Part shown: piece after piece, positions 1-12,100 of the stretch | How the letters are laid out: every line of letters starts with the position of its first letter | Position numbering within the stretch: the first letter of the stretch is position 1 | Assembly (NCBI GenBank): GCA_951230915.1 | Contig: OX579636.1 | Coordinates: forward strand, 40,551,912 to 40,615,911 | Length of the DNA: 64,000 bases | Direction of reading: 5' to 3' | Origin: Antitrichia curtipendula | Taxonomy: Eukaryota > Streptophyta > Bryopsida > Hypnales > Leucodontaceae | Program-made: the position numbers and the translations under genes | Notes under the pieces: generated by a model | Databases searched by the model: none | Told to the model about the DNA's origin: nothing | What the model saw: the letters and a program-made list of their open reading frames with translations, nothing else

Positions 1-313
1 GGGACATGAATCATGATACTTGTCATGTCAATGGAGCAGAGCAAGGTCAAACAAGTCACCTGCCATAGCTAATTCTCAGCACACCTGTGTGCAGCTTTTC
101 ACGCGCGTCTCCTTGCCTGTAATGGACAGTTCTCAGAAATTCGCCGGGACACCATTGGACTGCTCTACGTTGTAAGCGCAGCTTCCATACCATTTCGCTC
201 TTCTTTTGCCTGTGCCTGACACCAGGTGATAGCGAGACTACATAATAGACTCAAATGTAGCGCACTATCACTATCCGTGTCGACTTACTCTACTCTTGTG
301 CACAGTCCAGCAC
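1..313. other. Region downstream of IND1, no gene seen
   Basis: This is the 3' flank of the minus-strand IND1 gene, whose stop codon is at 314-316. It probably holds the 3' UTR. I see no ORF or repeat here that I can support. Confidence 0.4.
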
Positions 314-3152
314 CTACACCAGAGAAACCCAGTCCTTTAACTTGGCAGCTATTTCTACTGCAATACCCCTGTAGACAATGGAAGCTGCACTAGTTGGTGC
401 TGATGCAACAATAGGACTACCAGCATCTGAAGTCTGCCGAATCTCGATGTTCAGTGGTACCTGCAACACAATCAAAGCTGCGTCTCATAAAACTAGAGAG
501 AAAATGTACTCTGCATTAAATGTTCTCCGAGGGTGAACTACAAGTCGCATTTGCAAATCATAAAATTAGAGGTGGCGAATCAACCTCTCCTAGAAAATCC
601 ATGCCCATTTCTTCCGCAGTTGCACGAGCGCCTCCGTGCCCAAACACCTCACTTCGCTCACCACAATTTGGGCACTTGAAATAACTCATGTTTTCAATAA
701 GACCTAGTACCTGCATTCACCCCTCTAACCAATCAACATGATGGCTACGAATGACTTCCCATTTCAATGCTACAATTGCAACGAAATGAGGAGTAAAGAA
801 AACCATCTCCACCACAAATGCACCTGTTCATACTCTGCATCATTTGTAAGAATATATAACAGTCAAGTTAAAGAATTGTATAAGTCAAGGTCACTCACAG
901 GAACATCAACTTTACTAAACATGTTAACGCCCCTCCGGGCATCAATGAGTGCAATATCTTGTGGAGTAGAGACTATGACTGCCCCTGCCCACCAAACAAC
1001 ACCACACAAAACTCAGCCACACGTTTCTAAAGCATAAAAAAACAAATTGCATGAATGCAGGGCCTGCACTACTACACAACTATTAGAGAACGAAGAACGG
1101 GAAATCTTCTGTACTTAATAATAACAGCTATTTATGAAAGTAGGAGGAGAAAACAACGTGAATAACATAGGAGTCCAACTTTCCGATCCTCCAGACACAG
1201 ATAGTCCCTTTCAGAAACTCGATAAGTAAGGCAGAACCGATGAACAATGACCCACAAGTTCCAATTCCAGCATATGAATCGAATGCAAGACTTGCAGAAC
1301 AGCCAGAAAATATCACAAATAGTTGATCATTGAGTACCAGCCAAGGGAAGGCGTTGAGAGATAGAAATTTGCGCATCACCGGTACCAGGAGGCATGTCAA
1401 TAACTAAGACATCAAGTTTTCCCCAAGCAGTACCCCGCACAAGCTTCTCCAATGCACTCATAACCTGCCACGTTCCCACTGGGACAGAAACTCTCAATAT
1501 CGTTAGAAGTCCCATTGTATCTCCTCTCCTCTCCTCTCCCCACTTACTATTCAAGTAATTGCAACTTCGTATTATTTTACACCTTTACTGTATATTGCAT
1601 AGTCCATTACTGCATAAGAATAGTGGCATAATCAATGAAGGTGACTAATAATCTCTATTCTGATCAATAAAACGTTGGTGAGGGAGCAGAAATGACGAGT
1701 AAAAAAACATAATTACCATGAGCCCTCTCCAAACAGCCGGAGCATCCTTCTCCATAAGAAATCCCATTGACATGCAGCGCACACCATAGTTTTCCAGTGG
1801 TATCATCTTCGACCCTGCAGGAGAAAAACGGAAGGCAACGCTCAATGAATTCTTTCTTAAGTATAGCACTGTGTAATTCATCAAGTAACTGAAAAACATT
1901 CTGATTTCTTAGTCACACTTCTGCGAATAAGAAATTTACAGTTAATTTCAAAATGCTCAAATGAAAAGGGCTAGGGATCCCAGATATTTGAGGGGAAAAA
2001 AATTGCACGCATTCAGGAAAACATCAAACCATCAAACCATTACCAGGTTTCCCTAACTAAGTACTGATTCTAAACGATTCCAATCGTAATGGTCGGAAGC
2101 AAACTAATATGTCCAGATAATGAAGTCTAAATTCTAGTTACAAGATGCAGAAACTGCAAGCAATAAAGTCATTCCACGAGTCCTAGGATTTCTGAATGCA
2201 GAAACAAGGGCATACACAAAAAGAACAGGTACCAGAATATACACGTACCAGAATCAAGCTCAGGGCGTCCATCAAGCTTCATCAGGTTAGGAATAGAGGG
2301 ACCATATACATCTGCATCGAGCAATCCGACTCGCAGTCTACATTCCATTGCCAGTGCTACAGCCAAGTTCACTGTTGGAAATATAAACAAAACAAAACAA
2401 ATAATTAAATCCTCCGCTTGACCAGGGTATGAACAAAACTGCTCTTCCAGGAATTCAGACTACGTAACAAAAGTTCAGTACAGTAATCTCGGTAAGTACC
2501 TGCCGTGGTCGACTTGCCAACTCCACCTTTTCCTGACGCAACAGCAATTATACTTTCCACGCCAGGTATCATAGGTTTAGTTAAAAGAGCTTTCCGTCTC
2601 GGACTCCCCGCATTGCTCGATAGGAAATGCCGACCATTGTAGTTCCAAACACCCTTAAATCAACAAACAACAGATCGCAAAGAAACGGTATGAACTCTCG
2701 AGGGTTTGAAAATGGGACGAATTCTATCGCGGATGACGCAACATCCAAGAACATGCTTACTCTGTACAAAACACAAAACTCAAAGAAAAGCTACAAAACT
2801 CTCGAGACTTTGTAATAGGGACGAATTTCTCTTGCCGATGATTCGAAACATTTAAGAACAGCCTTACTCTGAACACAACACAGATTTCAAAAGAAAGGCT
2901 AAAACTAACGGTTACTACACGGGAAGATATTCTTCCACCTCCAGAAGAAATCAGATTTCTCTCCATCGCATGACGATCCACTAGCTCAAACTTCAAAAAC
3001 TAACATTTTTTAGCTTCTGGGAATGCAATGAAAAATTGTACTTCAATGGCTTAGAAAACAAGCAGGCACGCAAACGAAAACCTCAAAGTTCATACGAAAC
3101 TTACTTGAAACAACACGACGAGATCCCGCTTCGCCCTGGACGCCATCGCCAT
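314..3152 (-). CDS. INDH: IND1/NUBPL-type mitochondrial P-loop Fe-S protein (complex I assembly)
   Basis: Eight exons on the minus strand join in phase: 3152-3105, 2653-2500, 2371-2249, 1814-1717, 1464-1338, 984-899, 710-585 and 460-314. They give a 302-residue protein. Each internal border has AG/GT, with donors such as gtaagt and gtgagt. Residues 57-66 are the deviant Walker A loop ([10 protein letters not shown]). DADVYGPS follows at about 87-94, [10 protein letters not shown] at about 164-173, and a CPNC pair that would bind the shared Fe-S cluster at 225-228. The family (Mrp/NBP35; yeast and plant Ind1, human NUBPL) delivers 4Fe-4S clusters to respiratory complex I. The basic, acid-poor first 45 residues fit a mitochondrial presequence. 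HCF101 is unlikely because its extra N- and C-terminal domains are missing. The start is the first of two nearby ATGs and is the least certain part. Intron 1 carries repeats shared with the neighbouring gene. Confidence 0.9.
2660..3100 (-). repeat. About 100-bp degenerate repeats in IND1 intron 1
   Basis: Read on the minus strand, this intron repeats a unit of about 100-110 bp: GAGAGTTTTAGCTTTTCTTT, then a TGTGTTTTGT..CAGAGTAAG segment, then TGTTCTTGGATGTTGC, then AATTCGTCCC. Copies are recognisable near 2700, 2807 and 2910 and weaker near 3000. The same unit fills intron 1 of the divergent pectin methylesterase gene at 4295-4880. Confidence 0.75.
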
Positions 3153-3947
3153 CGAATTCTCAAAATCCTAAACCCTAACCCTGATGAAAGTGATCCAGAA
3201 TTAGCGTTGTGGAAGCCATGGAAGAGAAGGGCCTTGGCTCGGGTCCGTACCAACAGGTTCGGAAATTCAAATCGGGCAGGGAAGGAGCATCTGACGACCA
3301 ATGACAAATAATATATTCTACGGTCACGATGCGTCCATCCATTGTCTGAAAAGTTTCCAAGTGTCAATCAGAGATGCCGCCGTGTGTTCCGAACTCTCCA
3401 CAGACTATGCGTTCCCTTTCGAGAACCGAAGAATGAGCTTAGGGAACATTTGTTCCCTAAAGGGTCACGCGCACGGCATTGCAAAGTCGGCGCTCCGATT
3501 ATTGTACAGTAGTAAGTCGAAAAGTTACGATTAGTAAGTTGACTTGTTACAAGAGGAGAGAGAAGCTGTCCGCGGTCGCCTTCTTCGCGCGTCGCAGGAT
3601 TCTTGAGAATCCGCATCGATTTCTGGCCATCTTTCCTATCAATTATCTACCCAAAGCCACTCCATAGCTGCAATTGCGAATCCCTCTACAACCTGCTTTT
3701 CTCGACTCAACTTCAACTTTTTCATCTTGAAAGCTTCTCGCAACAAGTTTGTTGGGATTGCAACAATCTTTCCACCTTGAGTGCATGCTCCCAACCCCGA
3801 AGAACTTCTTGGTTTCATCTCCCCGTGAGCCCTCTCTCGTTTTGAAGGAATCCCACTCCAATTGAAACGGAGAGTTCTCTGTGAGTGCAGGGGTTGTACT
3901 CGCCGATGTGCTCCGAAATTCCAGAGATTAAGCCACTCCGTTGCCGC
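3153..3947. promoter_or_regulatory. Divergent intergenic region between IND1 and pectin methylesterase
   Basis: About 0.8 kb separates the two head-to-head start codons, so both promoters and 5' UTRs must lie here. Several overlapping ORFs exist on both strands, but none shows domain-like sequence and they shadow one another. No clear TATA box was identified. Confidence 0.4.
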
Positions 3948-6442
3948 ATGTTGCAGTTCAAAGTTGCCTTGGCAATCTTCCTCCTGGCGGCATGGATTCC
4001 TAGCATTTGCGGGTGGGTGCACGGAGAATTTTCATCGTCATCGTCGAGGTTGGTGGTGGAGGAAGAAGATGTGGGAGGCATCCAAACGGTGCTGGTCGTG
4101 GCGAACGACGGGCATCCGGAGCACTTCGCATCTGTGCAAGCCGCGGTGGATGCCGTGCCCATGTGGAATTATCTGCGGTGGGTGATTTATGTCAAGCCGG
4201 GGAGATATGAGGGACCTGTCGTTGTTCCGGAAGGCAAGGTTTGTGGCTTCTGATCGTAACCCTTAGTTTGCATTGTGTCGGTGTTTCTCTCATGTACAAA
4301 TTCTGGAGAGTTTTTAGGTTTTCGTGAAGATTTGTGGTTTGCACAGAGTATGTTTTGGAATGCTGCGACATTGGCGAAAGAGTTTCTTCCCGTGTAGATG
4401 CCGGTGAGAGTTTTAGTCTTTCATTGAGATTTGTGTTTTGTTCGGAGTACGGCTGTTCTTGGATTTCGGCAAGAGAATTCGTTCAAGAGAAATTCGTCCT
4501 AGTTTCAAACCCTCGAGAGTTTTAGCTTTTCTTTGAGATCTGTGTTTTGTTCAGAGGAAGGTGGTTTGGGATTTTGAGAGATGGATACAATGTGGTCTTG
4601 GAAGAGTTTTTAGCTTTTCTTTGAGATCCGTGTTTTGTGTACAAAGCTTGTTTGGGGATGCTGAGACATTGGCGAAAGAATTTCTTCCCATGTAGAGACC
4701 GTTGAGAGATTTAGCCTTTCTTTTAAGATCTATGTTTTCTTCAGAGTAAGGCTGTTCCTGGATGTTGCGGCATCGGCCAAAGAAATTCGTCCCAATTACA
4801 AACCCTGAAGAGTTTTAGCTTTTTCTTTCAGAGAGTAGCCTTCTTTTGAGATTTGCGTTTTGTTAAGATTAAGTTGGTTTTTGGATTTTGAGGCATGGTC
4901 ACGATGTTGTCGTCTTTCAGGATTACATCACGTTCTTGGGCGAGAGCGCGGAGAGCACAGTGTTAACGTACAATAGAAAGGCGTGTGACAAGAAGCCGGA
5001 TGGTTCGGAGTACACTATCTTGGATTGCCCTTCTGTGATTGTGGACGCGTCGAACTTTGTGGCCAAGGGCATCACGTTTGAAAACAGCGCTCCGAAACCA
5101 GATGATTTCGACTACAACTCTCAAGCCCCTGCTATTCGCGTTTCGGGGGACAATTGTGCGTTCTATGAGTGCATCTTCTTGGGGTGGCAAGACACCTTGT
5201 ATGCTGATCAGGGAAAGCACTACTACAAAGATTCTCGCATCGAGGGGAATGTGGATTTCATACTTGGATATGCATCGGCGGTTTTTGAAAATTGCACGAT
5301 TTTCTCGAGAGGTACATGATCACCCTAAACCAGTCAAATTCAAAGACCTAGTTGGTTAGGTCGACAATTCTTACTGTTAACGGGAGGGGATGCAACATGC
5401 GTCGCTTGAAGCATTTTTGACGTGTATTTAAGAGATTTTGAGGTGATTTTTGGGAGATCTGTAGAGCTTTGGAGAGATCGTTCGCTGCAAGAGCCAAATT
5501 CTGTTGAGATCAAAATTCTATCACCTTGATTTTCTTATGCAATTCAAAGTGGGAAAGTTGTAGACTGCCCCATCGCTATTCAGATGTCAGTGGCCATAGA
5601 TATTTAGCGAAGTCATGCTTACTCCACTTGCTAATAAGTCTAATAAGTATTGGAAGAGATGAGTTGCTGTTGGTAACAGGGGTCAGTATACGAGATGTGA
5701 TCTGTTCCATAACAATTTTAGTATCCTGTACCTTATTGAGTGAGAGATCTGCCAGATGGTTTGCACATGCTTGTGTTCGTCTTGAACCGAGAATCTTTCT
5801 TGTAAGAAAATAGAGTTTTATGCTCACCCTTTTTCCTTTTTGAAATTGTTCACCCTCAATTTATTGCTGTGTGGTGCCTAATCAGGTGAGGGATTTATAA
5901 CTGCGCAAAGTCGGTGGTGTGAAGAGGATTGCTTAGCGGCTTCCAACTCCACTTTTGTGACATCGAACTCAACTTTCGTGATATTAAGGTCCAACGTGAC
6001 AGGGTACGACCTAGCAACGTATAACTCGACTGGAACAGGGCTCACGTACTTGGGTCGACCGTGGCGAGAATACGCAAGAGTAGTGTTCATTGACACGACA
6101 TTGGGGGCGCACATTGCTCCTGAGGGCTGGGTGGACTGGATGACCGACACAGGACCGCTGTTTGCACACGACTATGTCTATTTTGGGGAGTTTAACAGCA
6201 CTGGCCCAGGTGCAAATTCGTCATCTCGCATCGCTTGGTCTCATCAACTTTCAGAAGAAGAAGCTCAAGGGTACCAAGATGTGGAGGGCTTTCTCGACAC
6301 AAGGAAATGGTTGAAAACTCCGCCTTCCTTGCAGGAGCTCAAAGACACAAACAAGCTGCCAGAGCAGAATTGGGACGCGGAGGAAGAAAGCTACAGGAAA
6401 GAGTTCCCACCGCGGAGGTGGAAACGCTTGATTACACCTTGA
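3948..6442 (+). CDS. Secreted pectin methylesterase (pectinesterase, CE8)
   Basis: Exons 3948-4238, 4921-5311 and 5886-6442 join in phase and give 412 residues. The enzyme removes methyl esters from homogalacturonan in the cell wall. The N-terminus MLQFKVALAIFLLAAW is a typical signal peptide. Family motifs appear in order: GRYEG, GITFEN (147-152), QDTLYA (187-192), DFILG (209-213, with the nucleophilic Asp209 and a Leu where Phe is usual), ITAQSR (232-237) and LGRPW (283-287, with the substrate-binding Arg285). There is no N-terminal PMEI pro-region, so this is the short type. I chose the ATG directly before the signal peptide; in-frame ATGs at 3885 and 3906 would add 21 or 14 residues. Several NST/NSS-type N-glycosylation sequons cluster at 248-276. 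The C-terminal 40 residues are charged and lie beyond the catalytic helix. Confidence 0.93.
4295..4880 (+). repeat. Six about 100-bp degenerate repeats in PME intron 1
   Basis: Copies of a GAGAGTTTTAGCTTTTCTTT-headed unit begin near 4302, 4403, 4513, 4603, 4704 and 4810, a spacing of roughly 90-110 bp. Each continues with TTTGTGTTTTGTTCAGAGTA, then GCTGTTCTTGGAT and GGCGAAAGAATTCGTCC-like blocks. The array fills almost all of the 682-bp first intron and matches the repeats in IND1 intron 1. In both genes the unit runs in the sense direction. Confidence 0.85.
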
Positions 6443-7517
6443 GTTTGCTCTCTCTTCTTTGGTGATCTATCAAGGGTCAAATTTTAGAGAGGGAGTGTCA
6501 GTGTTACTGTTCTCATTCATTAGTCTTTCTTGGATTTGCTGCAACTTGTGAATTAGCTGGGGAATTTGTTCCTCTGCACGTGACTGTTTATAAGGTACTC
6601 TAGAGAGGAAAGTGTAGATATGTTTTGCCTAAGGAAGCTCTTGTGCTGGTTGGTTAAGGACAGCTGTGCGCAACACGGCTCAAGTAACAACGCAAGTTGT
6701 TATAGGGATCTCGAGTGTATATTAGTGCAAATCTATATTGTTTATATCTGGTCATTCATTTTTAATTTGGAAAGTTACCTGGCTGACGCCTTTCAGGAGA
6801 TTTTTTGGTCATTTGAGAATGGATGTGCTCGTTGTGTTTTATGTTTAATTTGAGAGAATTGCAAGGATCAAATTGCTATATAGTGTCTAGAGCATGGTAT
6901 CCACAGATTCTTTTGCTTTAGGGTGTTTGAACTAGCTTCAATTCAATTGTTGTCCATTAAGTTGTGGAGAGCCAATGTCTAATTTAATTTGAGACAAGTA
7001 TATTTGGAAACCCCGAATTTATTTTAGGGACGGAGGGAGTATCAACGTCTAGCCTTTGTCAATGACAGGTTGCAGGGTTCACTCGTATGTTCCGTGGCGC
7101 CATGAATTTCAGACTTGAATTTCATTGAATAACCAGTGCCTGTCTTCTTCATGTAGCTTTCAGTACCTCCCACTTCAGATGAGCTCAAGCTTGTGCACCA
7201 AAAGAATCTGGATTCCTTTTCCAATGCGATTGAGGCAGCTACATACAGGAATGTTAAGTTGAACACATCACAATAGTGCTATGAATCAATGCTATTGCTT
7301 AGACTAAAAGTGTACTGTTGAAGTACTGTACAGATCTGTGCCTTCCTCACGAATTGACGCTCCTGCACTTTCCGAGTGTTTCTGGAAGTAAAACAGATGT
7401 TCAAAAGCTGTCGGCGCACGGCATAACCAAGTTACGTAGGGATACACTGCGCTTTCGGGATCATGCGGCCGTGACTGTCAATTATTCCAAGTAACACTCC
7501 CTTCCGGGGAAACCATT
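6443..7517. other. Convergent 3' flanks with a Stowaway-like end
   Basis: This holds the presumed 3' UTR of the pectin methylesterase gene and of the minus-strand coiled-coil gene. At 7029-7039 the sequence GACGGAGGGAG followed by TA is a canonical Stowaway (Tc1/mariner MITE) end, but I could not find the matching opposite end upstream. A 74-codon minus-strand ORF (7042-7266) stops at the element edge and has no recognisable domain. Confidence 0.45.
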
Positions 7518-8282
7518 CTACACTGCTACTTTCGCAGACAAAATAGACAAAACTTTTCGTTGATCTTCATTGTCCTCGGGCGGTGGTTTGCCTGCTTTTA
7601 ACGCCTCCAAGTCCGCTCTCAAGAGCTCCTGCAATTACAACGAACACCAGGTCCTCAGTTCAAGTCAAGCAACTCATTTGCAGATTCTTATATGAAAAAC
7701 AATGTCTCTGGTTTTGGAGGTCAAGGAAAAACCCTTTCCTCAATTAAATGTAGTCGCAAACCGTTCTGCACAAGCTAATTTGGAAGCCTACACTGAAGGA
7801 CCAAGGATTCATGATTTGAAAAGCTTTTAAAGCGACCACATCAATTCATCATGCAATAATTCAGACGGGGTCAAAATGTATACCACCACAATCAGCGAAG
7901 AACAACGCAAATATTGGTCACAAAATGAATTAATTTTTGACAAAAGAAAGCCCCCCACATAACTGCCACAAAACTGCTTCGAAAACTGCCTTAGAATGTC
8001 TAACAAAAATAATTACCTTCAACTGAGCATCGACACAAAATGAAAGCCCACCTCAAGGGTTTTGATCAGGCTACTCTGCGTGCTCAACTCATTCTGCCAA
8101 TCTGCAATTTTTTGATTCACCTCAGCTTGCAATAATTTCACCACCTGTCCACTTCTAGAGCGAACTCCTAAACCACTTTTGTCCTTAGAAACTGGAGCAT
8201 TGACTTGTGCGGTCTTTTGAGCGCTTCTCTGTAGAGTTAAGTGCACTGATTTGGCTGTGGGTATCACAATTGGATCCTCCAT
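7518..8282 (-). CDS. Small coiled-coil protein, unrecognised (113 aa)
   Basis: Two minus-strand exons, 8282-8052 and 7628-7518, join in phase 0 (CTTGAG|gtgggc and ttgcag|GAGCTC). The last third, from about residue 50, is a long amphipathic helix with a heptad-like pattern (VVKLLQAEVNQKIADWQNEL, then ELLRADLEALKAG). It is followed by an acidic turn (PPPEDNED) and a short tail. The first 45 residues are basic and look disordered. I do not recognise the family. It lies head to head with the CIMIP2-like ciliary gene, 879 bp away, so joint expression in sperm is possible but unproven. An in-frame ATG at 8327 would add 15 residues, and a further upstream exon cannot be ruled out. Confidence 0.55.
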
Positions 8283-9161
8283 GTATAGCACTGCCAATGA
8301 GCATGTTAAGAGGTTCCCTTGTTCCACACTTTACGGGTGTTAACCTCGCAATTTGTGCTGTAAATTTTTATATTTTTTGAAACAAATGAAACCATTTTAT
8401 TGCTTGTACTCAAAGATTTCACTGCTCTTTTTTCAAATTTGGCCCTGTGTAGAGTTTTCAGAAAAATACCTCTATTTTTGGAACCGAATGCTTGCACTCT
8501 GACAAAAACCTTTATTTAAACCAAGTTAGTAAAGCATTTGAGTAGAGCAAAATAGCCCTAAACCTCCCAAACCTGTGCACACTGATAGTGCAGAGAGATA
8601 GTTCACAAGCACACATAGTCCAATATGTCATTTTCGTACTTTGCTCAAGTTGCTAAAGCACTGCTAAATGTGATTAAAAAAAATATATAGAATTTTACAC
8701 TGGTTTTTCACGGTATTTTGAAGCTATAGATTTTTCTGGGTAGAAGCTCTGCCAAATGCAGCCACATTTGAGAACTCTGACTGAAAAGCTGAAAGCAACA
8801 CAACCTGCGAGATTGATTGTCTTCAACACAAATCAGGAATTTAAGGAGCAGTTTAAGTGTCAGGGAAAACCGTTATCACTGCAGCACTGCAACCCCAACT
8901 GCTAAATCTCCTGCTGCCTTCGATCAATAGGATGTTGACACCTCATAACTGGAGGTGAAAGGTCAGGTTCTAGACTCGAATGCAACTGATCAAATCCCAA
9001 GAGACACAATTGGCTCAACATTCAATGATAAGTGTTTCAGATGAACCCACTTGGTCCTTTTTATTTTTGTCTCTCCGAGTGTTTTCGGCTTTCCAAGAGC
9101 GAACTTGCTTTCATCGATCCCAATTTCTTAAAAGCTTTGCAGAGGATTTTCATTTTTTCTG
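8283..9161. promoter_or_regulatory. Divergent intergenic region upstream of the CIMIP2-like gene
   Basis: AT-rich sequence between two head-to-head starts. It should hold both promoters. No convincing core element or additional ORF was seen. Confidence 0.35.
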
Positions 9162-12100
9162 ATGGCGCATGCAACGGACGTGTCCGAGGTGAGGATTGCA
9201 GAAGAAGGTCCCTTGCCGGGCTACACGGGCCATGTGCCGGGCGTGAAGAGCCATGTGATGGGCCATTCGTTCTCCGATGCTTCACGGCGCGGGGCGGCCA
9301 TCTCAGATTCCTTGCGCAACCACGAGTATAGACGTGCCATTCACTTGGTCAGTAGCCCAATGCATACCAAGCTCATCGGTCGGAGTCGCCTCAGATACAT
9401 AATGTGGGTGTTGAGATTGCAATTTGTGTTGCATATTGGTTTTACAACGCCTTCCCATTTTGATCACACAGGGTTGGCAAGTTAAGCTCATAAATCTTGT
9501 TGTTTGAATTGGCAAGTTAGGAAGAAAGGTTTCGAAGCCAAGCAACAAAAACTTATCTCTAGTGTCTGCGAAACAAAAACTTTCGCACTCTAACACTCTC
9601 TTAGGAAGCAGACATTGAATCCCTATTTTTTTTTTTCTTCTTCTTCTTCCTCTTCATCAGAGTACAGAGAACAGGCCAGTCAATCAGGAGCAGGACTTCC
9701 ATGCGGAGTTGAGTAAGTCCGGGGAGAAGATGGACCCGCGGGCGCTTCTGTGGAGGTGCTCGGTGAAGGAGGCTCCTCCCGAGACGCGCCTCGTGTCCGG
9801 GAAAGTGGACTTGAAAAGCTTGAGGTCTGTCTCTGCTCCCCCACCCCCTCAGCTCCAAAATCCCTCATGCGTTCGTTGTTCTGTTGTTAATGGCCAAGAT
9901 AGCAAACACCAACTTTACAATTTTCAAGTACTCCTTCCGTCTCGAAATGATTGTCCACAATTTTGTTGGTAATTTTTTTTTGAGCCAATTTCATGGACCA
10001 TATCGTGAATGGCATAATTAAGAGAAGGTTCCAAATTTTATATCACCAGAATCAACGAAGAACATTGCATGTACAGTTCATTGCAACCTAAATAAAATCA
10101 GCCACAAGGACGTATTTTTTGACCTACTCAAAACAACCTTGAAAAAAAAATGACATTCAAAAGTGGACAATCATTTTAGGACGGAGGGAGTAAATCTTTG
10201 ATAGAATTTGAACGATGGATTTGGACTCTTGGGTGTGGATGAAGTAGTGATTTGTGAACATTGTTGTGTGACGTGTAACAGATTGTGATGGATTTTAGGT
10301 TGGTGGGAATGGATTGGGTTTTATTAAGCATTCTCTTACTCCTATGTAGCTTATGTCGAGCTTAATGGCAAGATCTATAGCATTGCAACTTTCAAGTTTC
10401 ACGTAAATCTTTGATAGAATTTGAATGATGGATTTGGATTCTTGGATGTAGTTGAAGTGGTGCTCTTCAAAGAATGTTGTGGGCCCTTTTCACAAGTTTG
10501 ATGAATTTCTTTTGGTTGGATTTGTTGGTTTTGATTAAACAATCTCCTACACCCATAGAGTGCATGTTGACTAATATTATTTTGTTAAAGCCAAGATCCA
10601 CAGCAAAGCAAACCTACAAGCTTTCACATAAACATCAATAGTATAAGAATGATGCCCAGCTTGAATTCTAGCATGGTCGTTGTCTTTGAAGAATGTTGTG
10701 TATTGTGTATGCAACTCTGATGAATTTGTGTTGGCTGGGATTGCTAGTGTTTGTTTCCTTTGGAATGGGGATGTCAGGATGCTCTACTGATAGCTTTGTT
10801 GGGAGTTGCTGCTCTACTGTAGACAGTGTGTCGGTACCACCGATGGGCCTGCTCAACCCAACCCTCCAATGCACATGTCCTTGGGCGACTTGCCCTACAA
10901 GGATTGCCGACTGCAATTGAAGAAGGAGTGGAACAGCCGAGGCCCAGAGTATCAAGAAGTGAATGAAAGCCAGCATCAAGTGCCAGGGTACACCGGACAC
11001 ACCCATGCCTCACAAGTAAGTACACTTAAGCTTACAACTTAGACTTCTTTCACACTTTTTTCACACTTCCAAAATGCAATTGAATTATACTAGCTATTCA
11101 ACATTTGCAACATCACCCTCGTTGCATTAGATGCATTAGAAAGAAAGAAATAATTGCAACTTTATAATTGCAATTCTATATTAGGGTTGGAGTGACTTAA
11201 AGAGTCTCGTTATCTCAAGTTCCATGTCAATATCCATAGATAGAGAACAAGTGACTATGTAATTTTCAAGGTTGAGTGTTGGTTTTGTTTGTGTTTAGTT
11301 TGGATTAGTGCTTGTATTTAGTTTAGGAGTGGGTTATTTTGCTCGTGTGTGGTGATTTGTTTAAAAGACACAATGGTATACTTTTCAATTTGCAAGATTT
11401 AGATTTTCAAGCTAAGAGTGTTTCCAAATATTGAATGAATATGTGTAACAATGAATACATGAAATTAAAATGGTTGAATTCATGATAGCAAGGCATTAAC
11501 ATAATAGATTATACTCGCTAGCTACCGTTTACTAGTCATTAGAAGAAATTTGAGTCTTCCATCAGGTGTGCTTCCCTTTGTTGCAATGTAGAGATAACGT
11601 GGATCACTGAAGACATTTTGATATAAGTAGATTATATTTTGATAATATAAAAAATAATATTGAATTGACATAGTCAACTCTCAACTAACGCGGGAATTGA
11701 TGTGGTCCATTCTCAAACTCATGGTCCCTTGAGGGTTCAACTTTCCTTCTAAAGCAATTATCCATGTCATGTGTCCTTGGCATAGAATCTACCTCCAACA
11801 ACAAGTATCTAGGGTACCATTCATTACTAAAGGTCCATTTTTTTTTTGTTGATATAGCCCATATGAGGTGTGACTATCCCTTCAATATAATGAACATGAG
11901 AAGTCTTCCTCTTGTAGCCTATATCACTTTTTTTTTAAATTGCTCACTAATCACGCCCTCATGACGTGGTTCACAAAGCAACTCTCTACAGGTTTTCCAA
12001 AATCCATCCACTTGCAACTTGTAAAGAGATGTGCGGAAACCAAAAACAACAATTAACTCTTGCAATAGAAAAAAACAAATTTTCTTGGATGCATTCAATT

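Noticed and set aside
738..1037. 99-codon plus-strand ORF
   Set aside because: It runs antisense through IND1 exon 6 and intron 6. The minus-strand reading carries the conserved IND1 motifs.
3862..4210. Long ORFs in other frames over PME exon 1
   Set aside because: They are shadows of the pectin methylesterase coding frame, which has the signal peptide and family motifs.
7042..7266. 74-codon minus-strand ORF next to a Stowaway end
   Set aside because: The sequence has fairly balanced composition and could be an exon, but no domain, start context or partner exon was found.
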